The translations under genes and the position numbers were made by a program. The notes under the pieces are model-generated. The model was not told the origin of the DNA. It searched no databases and worked only from the letters and a program-made list of their open reading frames with translations. Positions 14,135 through 25,090 of a DNA stretch of 64,000 bases are shown here, piece after piece (position 1 is the stretch's first letter; every line of letters begins with the position of its first letter). Source of the DNA: Micromonospora sp. WMMD1128 (GTDB taxonomy: Bacteria; Actinomycetota; Actinomycetes; Mycobacteriales; Micromonosporaceae); NCBI RefSeq assembly GCF_027497235.1, contig NZ_CP114902.1, positions 3,423,501 to 3,487,500 of the forward strand, in the 5' to 3' direction.

Positions 14135-14695
14135 ATGGGCGACGTCATCGTCATTCAGTTCGTCACGCTTGACGGCGTGGTCTCCGACCCCGACGGGCGC
14201 GGCGGGACCGACCACGGCGGCTGGGCGTTCCGGTACGGGCCGGAGGCGGTCGCCGGTGACAAGTTCCGCCTCGGGCAGCGGATGGAGCGCGGCGTCCAGC
14301 TCTACGGCCGGCGGACCTGGGAGCACTTCGCCGGGCTCTGGCCGAGCCGGGACGGGGACTACCCCCGGCTGATGAACGCCGTGCCGAAGCGGGTGGCGAC
14401 CCGCACCGGCATCGACGCGACCGCCTGGTCGAACTCGGCGGCGATCGACGGCGACCCGGTGGCCTGGGCCGTCGACGAGCGAACGCGCCGGGACGTGGTG
14501 GTGATCGGCAGCCTGAGCCTGGTGCGGGCGCTGGCCTGCGCCGACGTGGTCGACGAGTACCGGCTGATCACCTTCCCGACGGTCCTCGGCCGGGGTGACC
14601 GGCTCTTCGCCGACGGCCCGCCCGCCGACTTCCGGTTCACCGCGGCCGAACCGGTCGGCGCGGCCACCTTGACGGTCCTACGCCGCACCCGGTGA
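14135..14695 (+). CDS. Dihydrofolate-reductase-family protein (RibD C-terminal fold)
   Basis: 186 aa. IVIQFVTLDGVVSDPDG at the N-terminus and YGRRTWEHFAGLWPS, then VVVIGSLSLVRALACADVVDEYRLITFPTVLGRGDRLF, match the RibD_C/DHFR-like reductases widespread in actinomycetes (YwjB/YyaP type). They have the DHFR fold and bind NADPH but rarely reduce dihydrofolate. The RBS CAGGGAG lies before ATG 14135. It is divergent from the ECF sigma gene and could be part of its regulon. The substrate is unknown. Confidence 0.85.
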   Translation: MGDVIVIQFVTLDGVVSDPDGRGGTDHGGWAFRYGPEAVAGDKFRLGQRMERGVQLYGRRTWEHFAGLWPSRDGDYPRLMNAVPKRVATRTGIDATAWSNSAAIDGDPVAWAVDERTRRDVVVIGSLSLVRALACADVVDEYRLITFPTVLGRGDRLFADGPPADFRFTAAEPVGAATLTVLRRTR

Positions 14696-14819
14696 GCAGC
14701 TCGGTCTCCGCGCCGATCGGGGACCGGGGAGTGCGCTGAGCAGCCGCCCGCCGTCGTCGGCGTGCCGGCACCTGTCGCGTCCCGCGGTCGGTGTCGGTAC
14801 CGGCGCCTACGCTGTGGCG

Positions 14820-15917
14820 ATGGTGGACCGTCGGCAGGTGATGAGCTTCCGCGTCCGGGCCCAGCAGCTCGACCGCGCCAAGGGTGCGCTTGACGACACG
14901 ACCGTGCTCGACCTCGGGGTGCAGGACACCGGCCCCGACGGCGGCCGGTGGGCGCTGGCTTTGCGCGGGGTCGACGTCTCCGCGCCGGCCGACGACGAGC
15001 TGGTCGTGCTGTGGACCGTGCGCGGCGCCCCCCATCTCTACCGCCGTGCCGACGTCGACCGGGTGGCAGCCGCGGTGGAGCCGTTCTCGTACGCCGACGC
15101 GGCCAAGCGCATCTACGACGCGGCCAAGCCGTTGCGGGCGGCCGGCATCGGGATCCTCGACGCGCTCGACGAGGTGGCCGCCGGCATGCGGTCGATCGTC
15201 ACCGAGCCGACGGTCAAGGGTGACGTCTCGGGCCGTCTCGCCACGATGCTGCCCGAGCCCTACCTGCGCTTCTGCCGGCCGTGCGGTGTCACCCACATCT
15301 ACGAGATGCCGTTCCGGCTGGCCGCCGTGCGCGCCGGGTTGGAGCTGGCGCCCGGCACCTCGCCGCCGGTCCTGCGCCGCATTCCGCGGTTCCGTCGGGC
15401 GGCGGCCCCGGGCGAGCGATTCGACCTGGTCCGCGCCTACCTCCGGCTGCTCGGCCCGGCCACGCCGAAGCACGTGGCCGACTACCTCGACGCCCCGGTC
15501 AGGGACGTGAAGGCCCGCTGGCCGCAGGACGTGGTGGAGGTGACCGTCGACGGCGAGACCCGCTGGCTCCTGGCCGCCGACGAGGCGGCGTTGGCGTCGG
15601 CCGGGAGCACCGGGGTCCGCCTGCTCGGCCCGTTCGACCTGTTCCTCCAGGCGAAGGACCGGGCGACGCTGGCGCCGGACGCGGCCCGGGCCAAGGAGTT
15701 GTGGCCGGTGCTCGGCCGACCGGGCGCGGTGTTGATCGACGGCGACCTGGTCGGCGCCTGGCGTCCCCGCAAGTCCGGCACCCGCCTGACGGTCACCGTC
15801 CAGCCGTGGCAGAAGCTCCCCGACAGCCGCCGCCGGGCCGTCGTCGAGCAGGCCGAACGCCTCGCCGCGCACCGCTCGGCCACCCTCGCGGGCGTCGAGT
15901 TCGCCGACTCCCGCTGA
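14820..15917 (+). CDS. Winged-helix DNA-binding protein (HTH_42/YcaQ-like)
   Basis: 365 aa, related to the PF06224-type 'winged helix DNA-binding domain-containing protein' family (AlkX/YcaQ group of DNA glycosylase-like proteins). Recognisable parts are the opening VMSFRVRAQQLDR, LVVLWTVRGAPHLYRRADVD, RAYLRLLGPATPKHVADYLDAP (winged helix), and RLLGPFDLFLQAKDRATLAPD with a closing VLIDGDLVGAWRPRKSG. The related enzymes unhook or repair alkylated and cross-linked bases; the activity of this member is unknown. TACGCT (14808-14813) ends 6 nt before ATG 14820, predicting a leaderless transcript; an in-frame GTG at 14814 is less likely. Its stop codon lies at the edge of palindromic repeat B. Confidence 0.8.
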   Translation: MVDRRQVMSFRVRAQQLDRAKGALDDTTVLDLGVQDTGPDGGRWALALRGVDVSAPADDELVVLWTVRGAPHLYRRADVDRVAAAVEPFSYADAAKRIYDAAKPLRAAGIGILDALDEVAAGMRSIVTEPTVKGDVSGRLATMLPEPYLRFCRPCGVTHIYEMPFRLAAVRAGLELAPGTSPPVLRRIPRFRRAAAPGERFDLVRAYLRLLGPATPKHVADYLDAPVRDVKARWPQDVVEVTVDGETRWLLAADEAALASAGSTGVRLLGPFDLFLQAKDRATLAPDAARAKELWPVLGRPGAVLIDGDLVGAWRPRKSGTRLTVTVQPWQKLPDSRRRAVVEQAERLAAHRSATLAGVEFADSR

Positions 15918-15970
15918 TCATGAAGTTGACTGCCGGGAGAGCGCTCCCCCAGGCCGCCAACTTCATGATC
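15916..15970. repeat. Nested palindromic repeat, copy B
   Basis: GATCATGAAGTTG (15916-15928) and CAACTTCATGATC (15958-15970) form perfect 13-bp arms. The loop contains GGGAG/CTCCC. The element begins inside the stop codon of the winged-helix gene and lies between convergent genes, so it could act as a bidirectional terminator. Confidence 0.88.
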
Positions 15971-16004
15971 GTCAAGCCTTTCGCGCCGGCTCGCGTCGAT
16001 CGAC

Positions 16005-16673
16005 TCAGGTGAAGCACTCGATCGTCGCGGGGATCAGGCCGTGGCGTCGGACGACGTCGGTGAGCCGGTGGAGCAGCGGGCGCAACGCCTCCCGGTCGAG
16101 CGGCTCGGCCGTCACGTCCAGGCACCATGCCACCCCACCGCCGACGCGACGCAGATCCCAGCGCAACGCCGTCCCGTCGAGGTGCAGCCGACCCGTGCCG
16201 ACCACACCCGGGTCGGTGCCCCCGTCGAGACGCAGGGCCACCCGCAGGCCGGTCAACCGCTCGGCGTCGAGGTCACCGGCGAACAGCACCCGGTGCACGG
16301 CCGGGCCGAAGCCGAGCCGCAGCGGCGCGGTGGCCGCCAACGGCACGTCGTCCCGGAAGCGGTCGCGCAGCGCGTCGTCGTCCGGCAGCACGCCGCCGCC
16401 GAGCCGGCGGTAGGTCTCCTCCGCGTCGGCGCGGGTGACCGCGCGCACCCGGGCGCGCACGTCCGGGTTCGCGCGGACGGCCCGCGTGAACGCCGCCGCA
16501 CTCCACCAGCCGCCGTCCGCAGGCGTCCAGCCGGCGGTACGCAGGCGCGTGGCGGACAGGTCGTCGGCCAGCTCGAACTCCTCGACCAGCAGTCCGACCG
16601 GCGCGGCCGGGCCCAGCAGGTAGTAGTCGAGCGTGGACGGGGCGACGACCGACGTCGCCAACGGCTGGGTCAC
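16005..16673 (-). CDS. Hypothetical protein, unrecognised family
   Basis: 222 aa, soluble, with no signal peptide or transmembrane segment. I do not recognise the family. Visible features are an N-terminal VVAPSTLDYYLLGPAAPVGLLVEEFELADD, a central RLGGGVLPDDDALRDRFRDDVPL and a C-terminal region of alternating strands with a single Cys (VAWCLDVTAEP) and another near the end (TIECFT). Coding is supported by the length, by third-position GC and by a TACCGT -10 box (16680-16685) ending 6 nt before the GTG start, the leaderless arrangement used by its neighbours. It lies 18 bp before a methyltransferase gene on the same strand, but each has its own promoter. Confidence 0.7.
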   Translation of the reverse strand: MTQPLATSVVAPSTLDYYLLGPAAPVGLLVEEFELADDLSATRLRTAGWTPADGGWWSAAAFTRAVRANPDVRARVRAVTRADAEETYRRLGGGVLPDDDALRDRFRDDVPLAATAPLRLGFGPAVHRVLFAGDLDAERLTGLRVALRLDGGTDPGVVGTGRLHLDGTALRWDLRRVGGGVAWCLDVTAEPLDREALRPLLHRLTDVVRRHGLIPATIECFT

Positions 16674-16691
16674 CCCGGCACGGTAGCGCGC

Positions 16692-17330
16692 TCACCGGTG
16701 GGCGAAGACGAACCCGCCCGCGACACCCGGGGCCGGGCGGTGCGTCATCTCCGCCGCCACGGTGAACCCGGCGGCGTCCAGCCAGGCCGCGACCCGCTCC
16801 GGCGGGCGGCGGTGCACGTGGACGCGCATGGGGTGACCGCCGTATCCCTCGGTCTTGAGCCGGCTGCCGTCGCCGGCGTGGAACCCGAGCAGCACGACGC
16901 CGCCGGGCCGCAGCACGCGCCGGAACTCGCCCAGCACCGCCGGCACCTCGCCGTCCGGGACATGGATCAGCGAGAACCAGGCGAGCAGCCCGGTCAGGGC
17001 CTCGTCGGCCAGGTCGAGGCGGGTCATGGTGCCGACCTCGAACCTCAGGCCCGGATGGTCCCGCCGGGCCATCTCGATCATCCGCGGGGACAGGTCGACG
17101 CCGAACGCGTCCAGTCCGAGGCCGTGCAGGTGAGCGGTGAGTCGACCCGGCCCGCAGCCGACGTCCGCGACCGTCCCATGCCCCCGCGCCCGCACCAGCT
17201 CGGCGAAGAGCGCGAGGACGCCGCGCTGGAACGGTTCCTCGGCGAGCGCGTCGCGCAGCATCTCGGCGTAGCTGGCCGCCACCGTGTCGTAGGAGATCCG
17301 GGTGTCGTCGAGCCAGCCGGGTGCGTCCAT
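16692..17330 (-). CDS. Class I SAM-dependent methyltransferase
   Basis: 212 aa. Begins ISYDTVAASYAEMLRDAL, then motif I TVADVGCGPGRLTAHLHGLG, motif II AFGVDLSPRMIEMARRDHPGLRFEVGTM, motif IV LTGLLAWFSLIHVPDGEVP and motif V LRPGGVVLLGFHAG. It is a paralogue of the gene at 20168-20776: same length, same LAW-S-IH-P signature, same C-terminal organisation. These are typical UbiE-like enzymes of unknown substrate. TAGGGT (17337-17342) ends 6 nt before ATG 17330, so the mRNA is probably leaderless. Confidence 0.85.
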   Translation of the reverse strand: MDAPGWLDDTRISYDTVAASYAEMLRDALAEEPFQRGVLALFAELVRARGHGTVADVGCGPGRLTAHLHGLGLDAFGVDLSPRMIEMARRDHPGLRFEVGTMTRLDLADEALTGLLAWFSLIHVPDGEVPAVLGEFRRVLRPGGVVLLGFHAGDGSRLKTEGYGGHPMRVHVHRRPPERVAAWLDAAGFTVAAEMTHRPAPGVAGGFVFAHR

Positions 17331-17404
17331 CGCCGTACCCTAGCCACCGCCGCCGCCACGGCTGCGATCCGGTGCCACCGCTCCCGGGACCGGCCGGCGG
17401 CGCG

Positions 17405-18355
17405 TCACCGCGACGCCGCCGCCGGGCTGAGCCTCGGCCAGGACGGGCGCCACACCGGACCGGGCGGCGGCGGCAGGCCCGCGAGGTGGTCGACGAGCGG
17501 CCCGAGCGCCGGGTGCGGGGCGGTCGCGGCCAGCATGAGCGAGATCGGGTACGCGAGCGTCGGGTTGATGATCGGGATGCGGCGCAGGTCGTGGCCGGCC
17601 GGCCAGAGGTGGCGGTCCCGCGCGCCGACGAAGGTGGCCAGGTCGGCGGTGTCGGCCAGCGCGTCGAGGAGCACCTCGACGCCGAAGTTCGGGCCGGTCG
17701 CGTCGATGCGCAGGTCGAAGGCGGTGGCCACTTCGTCGTAGAACTCGGACCATTCGCTGCGCGGGACGATGCCCGGCACCCAGATCCGGAGCTTGCGCAG
17801 GTCGGGCGGGCTGAGGGTGCGAGCGGCGGCGAGCGGGTGCCGGGGGCCGACGAGGAGTTCCAGCGGGTTGTCGAAGGCGTGGACCATCCGTACGCCGGGC
17901 GGCAGCGTCGCCGGGTCGGTGACGGTCCGGAAGGCGGCGTCGAGGTCGCCGGCCCGGACGGCGGCGGCGACCAGGTGCGGGTCGTCGACCCGGAACGTCA
18001 CCACGTCGAGGTCGACGCCGGGTCGCGACCGCCAGTAGTCGTGCAGGATGACGGCCTGCGCGCTGCGCAGGCCGAGCACGTCGATCCGCAGCGCCCGCGA
18101 GCCGGACCGGACCGCGGCGACGGCCCGGTCCGCGGTCGCGACGACGTCCCGGGCGTGCGCGAGGAACGCCTGGCCGTCGAGCGTCAGCTCGACCCCTCGG
18201 GCGGTACGGGTGAACAGGCGGACCGCCAGTTCCCGCTCCAGGGCGGCGACCCGTTTCGAGACGGCCTGCTGGGTGACGCCCAGTTCGTCGGCGGCGTGTC
18301 GCAGCTGCCCCAGCTCGGCCGCCCGGACGAACGATCGCAGTGCCTCGGTGTCCAC
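17405..18355 (-). CDS. LysR-family transcriptional regulator
   Basis: 316 aa. The N-terminal winged helix-turn-helix is clear: LRSFVRAAELGQLRHAADELGVTQQAVSKRVAALERELAVRLFTR. A type-2 periplasmic-binding-fold effector domain follows (~90-300). It is transcribed divergently from an MFS transporter, the classic LysR arrangement, with a perfect palindrome (18374-18390) between them. TAGGGT (18362-18367) ends 6 nt before the GTG start, so the regulator's own message is probably leaderless and its promoter abuts the operator. It probably controls the exporter in response to that pump's substrate, which the sequence does not reveal. Confidence 0.92.
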   Translation of the reverse strand: MDTEALRSFVRAAELGQLRHAADELGVTQQAVSKRVAALERELAVRLFTRTARGVELTLDGQAFLAHARDVVATADRAVAAVRSGSRALRIDVLGLRSAQAVILHDYWRSRPGVDLDVVTFRVDDPHLVAAAVRAGDLDAAFRTVTDPATLPPGVRMVHAFDNPLELLVGPRHPLAAARTLSPPDLRKLRIWVPGIVPRSEWSEFYDEVATAFDLRIDATGPNFGVEVLLDALADTADLATFVGARDRHLWPAGHDLRRIPIINPTLAYPISLMLAATAPHPALGPLVDHLAGLPPPPGPVWRPSWPRLSPAAASR

Positions 18356-18373
18356 CGGCCCACCCTAGGGCCG

Positions 18374-18390
18374 CACAACCGATGGTTGTG
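18374..18390. promoter_or_regulatory. LysR-type operator palindrome
   Basis: CACAACC-GAT-GGTTGTG has perfect 7-bp arms with a 3-bp centre, between the divergent LysR and MFS genes. A further GGTTGTTTG half-site follows at about 18405, the usual recognition-plus-activation site layout of LysR regulators. Confidence 0.7.
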
Positions 18391-18446
18391 GCTCGCCGGT
18401 CGCCGGTTGTTTGCTCCCGCGCCGCCCCGGCCGGTCTGATGCGCGG

Positions 18447-19799
18447 ATGCGCGAGAATCTGGGCCCCGACTTCGGCCGGCTGTGGTCGGCGTACGCGGTC
18501 AGCACGTATGGCACGTGGCTCGCCTTCGGGGCGTTTCCGCTGCTCGCGGTGCAGGTGCTGCACTCGTCGGCGTTCGCGGTGTCGCTGCTGGAGGCGGCCG
18601 GGCTGGCCGTCGCGGCGCTCGTCGCGCTCCCGCTCGGCCCGTGGGTCGAGCACCGACGCAAGCGCCCCGTGATGATCGCCATGGACGTGGTCCGGTTCGC
18701 CGCCATGGTGAGCGTGCCGGTCGCGTACGGCCTGGGTCTTCTCTCCTACGGGCAGTTGCTCGTCGTCGCGGTGGTGACCGGGACGGCGGGCATCGCCTTC
18801 ACGGCGGCGTCCGGCGCGTACCTGAAGCATCTGGTCCGCGGCGACCACCTGGTGGTGGCGAACGGACGGTTCGAGGGCACGAGCTGGGTGGCGATCGCGG
18901 CCGGTCCGCCGCTCGGCGGCGCCCTTGTCGGGCTGCTCGGTCCGGTCGTCACCGTCACCGCCGACGCGGTGAGCTACCTGCTGTCCGCGCTGGCGGTCCG
19001 CCGCATCCGCGGCGACGACGTCGCGGCGCCGTGGGCCGGCGGGTCGCGCGCCGCCGCGCTGGCCGCCGGCTGGCGGTTCATCCGGTACGACCCGGTGCTG
19101 CGGCGGCTCTTCCTCAACGCGGCGCTGGTCGGCGGCCTGATCACGGCCACCGTGCCACTGCTGGCTGTGCTGCTGCTCGGCGAGTACGGCTTCCCGGCCT
19201 GGCAGTACGGTCTCGCCTTCGGGGTGCCGGCGCTCGGCGGCTTCGTGGGCGCCCGGCTCTGCCCCCGTCTGGTGCGGCGGTACGGGCCGCACCGGGTGCT
19301 GACCGGGTCCGGCTGGCTGCGCTCGATCTTCCCGCTCGGTCTCGCGTTGGTCGGGCCGGGCCTCGCCGGGCTGCTCACGGTGATCGTCGTGGAGGCCCTG
19401 CTGATCACGTGCATGGGGGTGTTCAACCCGATCCACGCCGCCGAACGCCTGCGGCGCACTCCCCCGGACCGGGTCGCCCGGGTGCTGAGCGCGTGGAGTG
19501 TCGGCAGCCGGCTGACGCAGGCCGCGTCGACGCTGGTGTGGGGTGTGCTGGCCACGGTCATCGGCCCGCTGGCCGCGATCGTCGTCTCCGGTGTGTGTCT
19601 GCTCGCCACCCCGCTCCTGCTGCCCGGCGCGGCGCTCATGCGGTCGCAGAGCATCGGTCAGACCCGGGTCGAGCTGCCGATCCGGAGGGTTCAGCGGCGC
19701 TCCACCGGGGCTCCGGCGCGGATGGCGCGCGGGATCTCCGCCACCTCGTCGACGCGGTCCAGCAGCCGGTCCAGGTCGTCGGCGGGCGCGGGTGAATGA
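18447..19799 (+). CDS. MFS transporter (MFS_3 type) with antisense-overlapping tail
   Basis: 450 aa with 10-12 hydrophobic segments; the opening FGRLWSAYAVSTYGTWLAFGAFPLLAV and the WVEHRRKRPVMI loop after TM2 are typical of MFS_3/enterobactin-exporter-like drug pumps. Export of a small molecule is likely, under the divergent LysR regulator. The start (ATG 18447) is the best positioned but lacks a strong RBS. The last ~36 residues are Ser/Arg-rich (ISATSSTRSSSRSRSS), unlike an MFS tail, and are encoded by the strand opposite the OsmC gene. The original stop was probably lost and the frame ran on into the neighbour. Confidence 0.88.
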   Translation: MRENLGPDFGRLWSAYAVSTYGTWLAFGAFPLLAVQVLHSSAFAVSLLEAAGLAVAALVALPLGPWVEHRRKRPVMIAMDVVRFAAMVSVPVAYGLGLLSYGQLLVVAVVTGTAGIAFTAASGAYLKHLVRGDHLVVANGRFEGTSWVAIAAGPPLGGALVGLLGPVVTVTADAVSYLLSALAVRRIRGDDVAAPWAGGSRAAALAAGWRFIRYDPVLRRLFLNAALVGGLITATVPLLAVLLLGEYGFPAWQYGLAFGVPALGGFVGARLCPRLVRRYGPHRVLTGSGWLRSIFPLGLALVGPGLAGLLTVIVVEALLITCMGVFNPIHAAERLRRTPPDRVARVLSAWSVGSRLTQAASTLVWGVLATVIGPLAAIVVSGVCLLATPLLLPGAALMRSQSIGQTRVELPIRRVQRRSTGAPARMARGISATSSTRSSSRSRSSAGAGE

Positions 19800-20080
19800 A
19801 GCTCGACGTGGTAGGTGATGCCGGTGGACGCCCAGGTCGTCGTGTCGAAGCCCCCCGCGGCCGTGACGCGCACCCCGTCGACGCGGATGCCCATCTCGCC
19901 CGCCTCGCGGTACACGTCGTTGAGCACGCAGCCCGCCGCCGCGACGTGCAGGAGGTGGGCCCCGGTGAAGTCGGCGGTGACCGTCACGCCCTCCGCCGTC
20001 CACCGGTGGGGGAACCGGACCGTTTCGGCGGCACCCGACCGGTACGAGCCGGCGCCGACCACCACTTCGAACTCGCCCAC
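19691..20080 (-). CDS. OsmC-family protein lacking the second redox cysteine
   Basis: 129 aa. The OsmC/Ohr fold is visible in GAHLLHVAAAGCVLNDVYREAGEMGI (first conserved Cys) and in the beta-rich second half. The second conserved cysteine, usually in a C-P motif near the end, is replaced here (IRAGAPVERR), so a two-Cys peroxidase cycle is not possible. The protein may be a one-Cys variant or a binding protein. It converges on and overlaps the MFS gene by 109 bp. The GTG start has only a weak upstream GGGGCGAG. Confidence 0.8.
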   Translation of the reverse strand: MGEFEVVVGAGSYRSGAAETVRFPHRWTAEGVTVTADFTGAHLLHVAAAGCVLNDVYREAGEMGIRVDGVRVTAAGGFDTTTWASTGITYHVELHSPAPADDLDRLLDRVDEVAEIPRAIRAGAPVERR

Positions 20081-20167
20081 CGGCTCGCCCCGTTCGCTCG
20101 TACCACGTCGGACCCGGCCATTGTGCCCCCGCCCGGGGCGTCCGGCCAGGAGTGCGACGCACAGGCG

Positions 20168-20776
20168 TCAGCCGGCGGTCCGCGTCGCCGCGACGGCGGC
20201 GTGCGGCCGGCGGACGCCGTCGCCGGGCCGGTGCACCCGTTCCACCTCGCTGAAGCCGGCTCGGGCCAGCCGTTCGGAGAACTCGTCGACCGGCCAGCGG
20301 TAGGCGGTGACGACCTTGTGGTCGAACGCGGCGACCTCGTCGCCGACGAAGATGCCCAGCACCACCGTGCCGCCGGGCGCCACGACCCGACGGAACTCGG
20401 CGAGCACCGCGTCGAGGTCGTCGGGCGGCAGGTGGATCACCGACCCCCAGGCCAGGATGCCGGCGGCGGCGTGGTCGGCGACGGCGAGGCGCGCCATCGA
20501 GCCGAGCACGTAGCAACCGTCCGGGTGGCTGGCCCGCGCGTGGGCGATGAACTCGCCGACGAGGTCGAAGCCGATCGCGTCGACGCCCTGCGCGCGGAGG
20601 AAGTCGGTGAGGTGGCCGGGTCCGCAGCCCAGGTCGAGCACCGTGCCGGTCCGGCCGCCGAGGTGACGTCGGATGAAGGCCCGGTCGTCGGCGTGGACCT
20701 GCTCACTCGTGCCGAACAACGCGATGTACTGGTTCGCGACGGCGGCGTACGCCCGGCGCACCTGCTCGGTCCTCAT
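20168..20776 (-). CDS. Class I SAM-dependent methyltransferase
   Basis: 202 aa. RAYAAVANQYIALFG, motif I TVLDLGCGPGHLTDFLRAQG, motif II AIGFDLVGEFIAHARASHPD, motif IV AAGILAWGSVIHLPPDDLDAVLAEFRRV and motif V APGGTVVLGIFVGDEV. It is closely related in layout to 16692-17330, pointing to a local duplication or parallel acquisition. TAGGGT (20783-20788) ends 6 nt before ATG 20776 (leaderless). No substrate can be named. Confidence 0.85.
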   Translation of the reverse strand: MRTEQVRRAYAAVANQYIALFGTSEQVHADDRAFIRRHLGGRTGTVLDLGCGPGHLTDFLRAQGVDAIGFDLVGEFIAHARASHPDGCYVLGSMARLAVADHAAAGILAWGSVIHLPPDDLDAVLAEFRRVVAPGGTVVLGIFVGDEVAAFDHKVVTAYRWPVDEFSERLARAGFSEVERVHRPGDGVRRPHAAVAATRTAG

Positions 20777-20823
20777 GCCCCGACCCTAGAGCCCCGGTCA
20801 CGGTCCTTCGCGGTAGGTCAGGC

Positions 20824-20876
20824 GATCAAGGAGTTGGGACATTGTGGAGATCGTCTTCGACGCGAACTCCTTGATC
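20824..20876. repeat. Nested palindromic repeat, copy C
   Basis: GATCAAGGAGTT (20824-20835) and AACTCCTTGATC (20865-20876) are perfect 12-bp arms around a 29-bp centre holding CGTC/GACG. It is a variant of the GATCATGAAGTT family with compensatory changes in both arms. Confidence 0.82.
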
Positions 20877-21017
20877 ATGTCGACGAGGGGGGGGTGGGCT
20901 AGGCTCGGGTGGTGGCCTTCGAGCAGCCTTTGACCATGCGCTGGCCGTCGCTTGACGACGAGCGTCGACTGCCACTGGTTTCCTGATCGGCGGCGGACGG
21001 GATGGGGGGCGGACGGG

Positions 21018-21197
21018 ATGGGACGGAAGGGCACGCTGATCCTGCTGGCGGGTGCCGTCGTCGTCGGTCTCGTCAGTCTTGTGATGGCCATGCTCGACCC
21101 CTCCCGGGTCGGCTCCTGGGCGACCGCCCTCGGCATGGCCTGTGTGGCGAGCGCGCAGGTGCTCCGGCTGCGGGAGCTGAGAAAGCGCGGCCGGTGA
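21018..21197 (+). CDS. Small two-helix membrane protein
   Basis: 59 aa: TLILLAGAVVVGLVSLVMAM and GSWATALGMACVASAQVL form two hydrophobic helices, with a basic tail LRLRELRKRGR. ATG 21018 is the best start; the reading frame continues upstream to 20952 but with no hydrophobic or coding character. It stands alone between palindrome C and the hydrolase remnant. It is probably expressed, but unrecognised. Confidence 0.55.
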   Translation: MGRKGTLILLAGAVVVGLVSLVMAMLDPSRVGSWATALGMACVASAQVLRLRELRKRGR

Positions 21198-21207
21198 GAC
21201 AGCGGCC

Positions 21208-21303
21208 TCAGGGCCGCAGGTAGCCGGACAGCCGATCAGCGAGTTGCTTCGGGCGGCTGAGCGCCACCGAGTGACCGCCGCGGATCAACACGAACGTCGC
21301 CAT
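21208..21303 (-). pseudogene. Alpha/beta-hydrolase remnant, central part deleted
   Basis: A 31-codon open frame from ATG 21303. It begins MATFVLIRGG, the first strand and oxyanion loop of EstA/salicylate-esterase-like hydrolases (normally VLIHGG), and continues immediately into HSVALSRPKQLADRLSGYL, the C-terminal catalytic-His strand and last helix of the same family. Roughly 190-200 residues including the nucleophile elbow are gone, and the join is in frame. It is non-functional as an enzyme. Confidence 0.65.
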
Positions 21304-21386
21304 GCCCGAAGCGTCGCACGAGGGCCCGACATCTCGTCGACGGACGGACGGTCTCGTGCGTCGTACCCTCCGGTTAGCCTTCCGTC

Positions 21387-21992
21387 ATGCCGAGCCCCGA
21401 GCTGGACGAGTTGGTCGTCGCGGACGCCGAGGAGCTGCGCGCCTGGTTGTCGGCCCACCACGCCACCTCGCCCGGCGTGTGGCTGGCCCTGACCAGAAAG
21501 GGCGGCACCGTGACGACGCTGACCTGGCAGCAGGCGGTCGACGAGGCGTTGTGCTTCGGCTGGATCGACGGGCAGGCCCGCCGGCGGGATCAGGAAAGCT
21601 CCTGGATCCGGTTCACCCCGCGCCGGCCCCGCAGCGGGTGGTCGCAACGCAACGTCGCGCACGTGGCGCGGCTGGAGGCGGCCGGGCGGATGCAGCCGGC
21701 GGGCCGCGCCGTGGTGGAGGCCGCGAAGGCGGACGGGCGTTGGGCCGCCGCCTACGCCCCGTCGTCGGAGGCCGAGGTGCCGGCCGATCTGCTCGCCGCG
21801 ATCGCCGCCGATCCCGCTGCCCAGGCCATGTTCGACGTGCTCACCAGGACCAACCGGTTCGCTCTCGCCCACCGGCTCAACGCTGTGAAGCGGGCGGAGA
21901 CCCGGGAGCGGAAGATCGGCGAGTTCGTCGCCATGCTGGCCCGCCACGAGACCCTCCACCCGCAGAAGGCCAGGCCCTCCGCCACGCCCTGA
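21387..21992 (+). CDS. YdeI/OmpD-associated family protein
   Basis: 201 aa. The signature LTWQQAVDEALCFGWIDGQARRRDQESSWIRFTPRRPRSGWSQRN matches the YdeI/DUF1801-like 'bacteriocin-protection' family. The C-terminus has the usual helical NRFALAHRLNAVKRAETRERKIGEFVAMLARHE. It is cytosolic; family members are linked to cell-envelope stress or antimicrobial-peptide tolerance but have no defined biochemistry. TAGCCT (21375-21380) ends 6 nt before the ATG, predicting a leaderless mRNA. Confidence 0.88.
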   Translation: MPSPELDELVVADAEELRAWLSAHHATSPGVWLALTRKGGTVTTLTWQQAVDEALCFGWIDGQARRRDQESSWIRFTPRRPRSGWSQRNVAHVARLEAAGRMQPAGRAVVEAAKADGRWAAAYAPSSEAEVPADLLAAIAADPAAQAMFDVLTRTNRFALAHRLNAVKRAETRERKIGEFVAMLARHETLHPQKARPSATP

Positions 21993-24993
<3,001 letters not shown>

Positions 24994-25002
24994 CCGGACA
25001 CA

Positions 25003-25034
25003 GCCGGGGCCGGGTCACGCGACCCGGCCCCGGC
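25003..25034 (+). terminator. Hairpin terminator after the beta-helix/ricin gene
   Basis: GCCGGGGCCGGGTC and GACCCGGCCCCGGC form a perfect 14-bp stem with an ACGC loop, 9 bp after the stop codon. There is no U-tract, as is common in actinomycete terminators. Confidence 0.8.
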
Positions 25035-25090
25035 GCGGCTCCGGCAAAGTGACTTGCACGGTCACCAGGTTGAGGCTTTGACTGCTTGCC

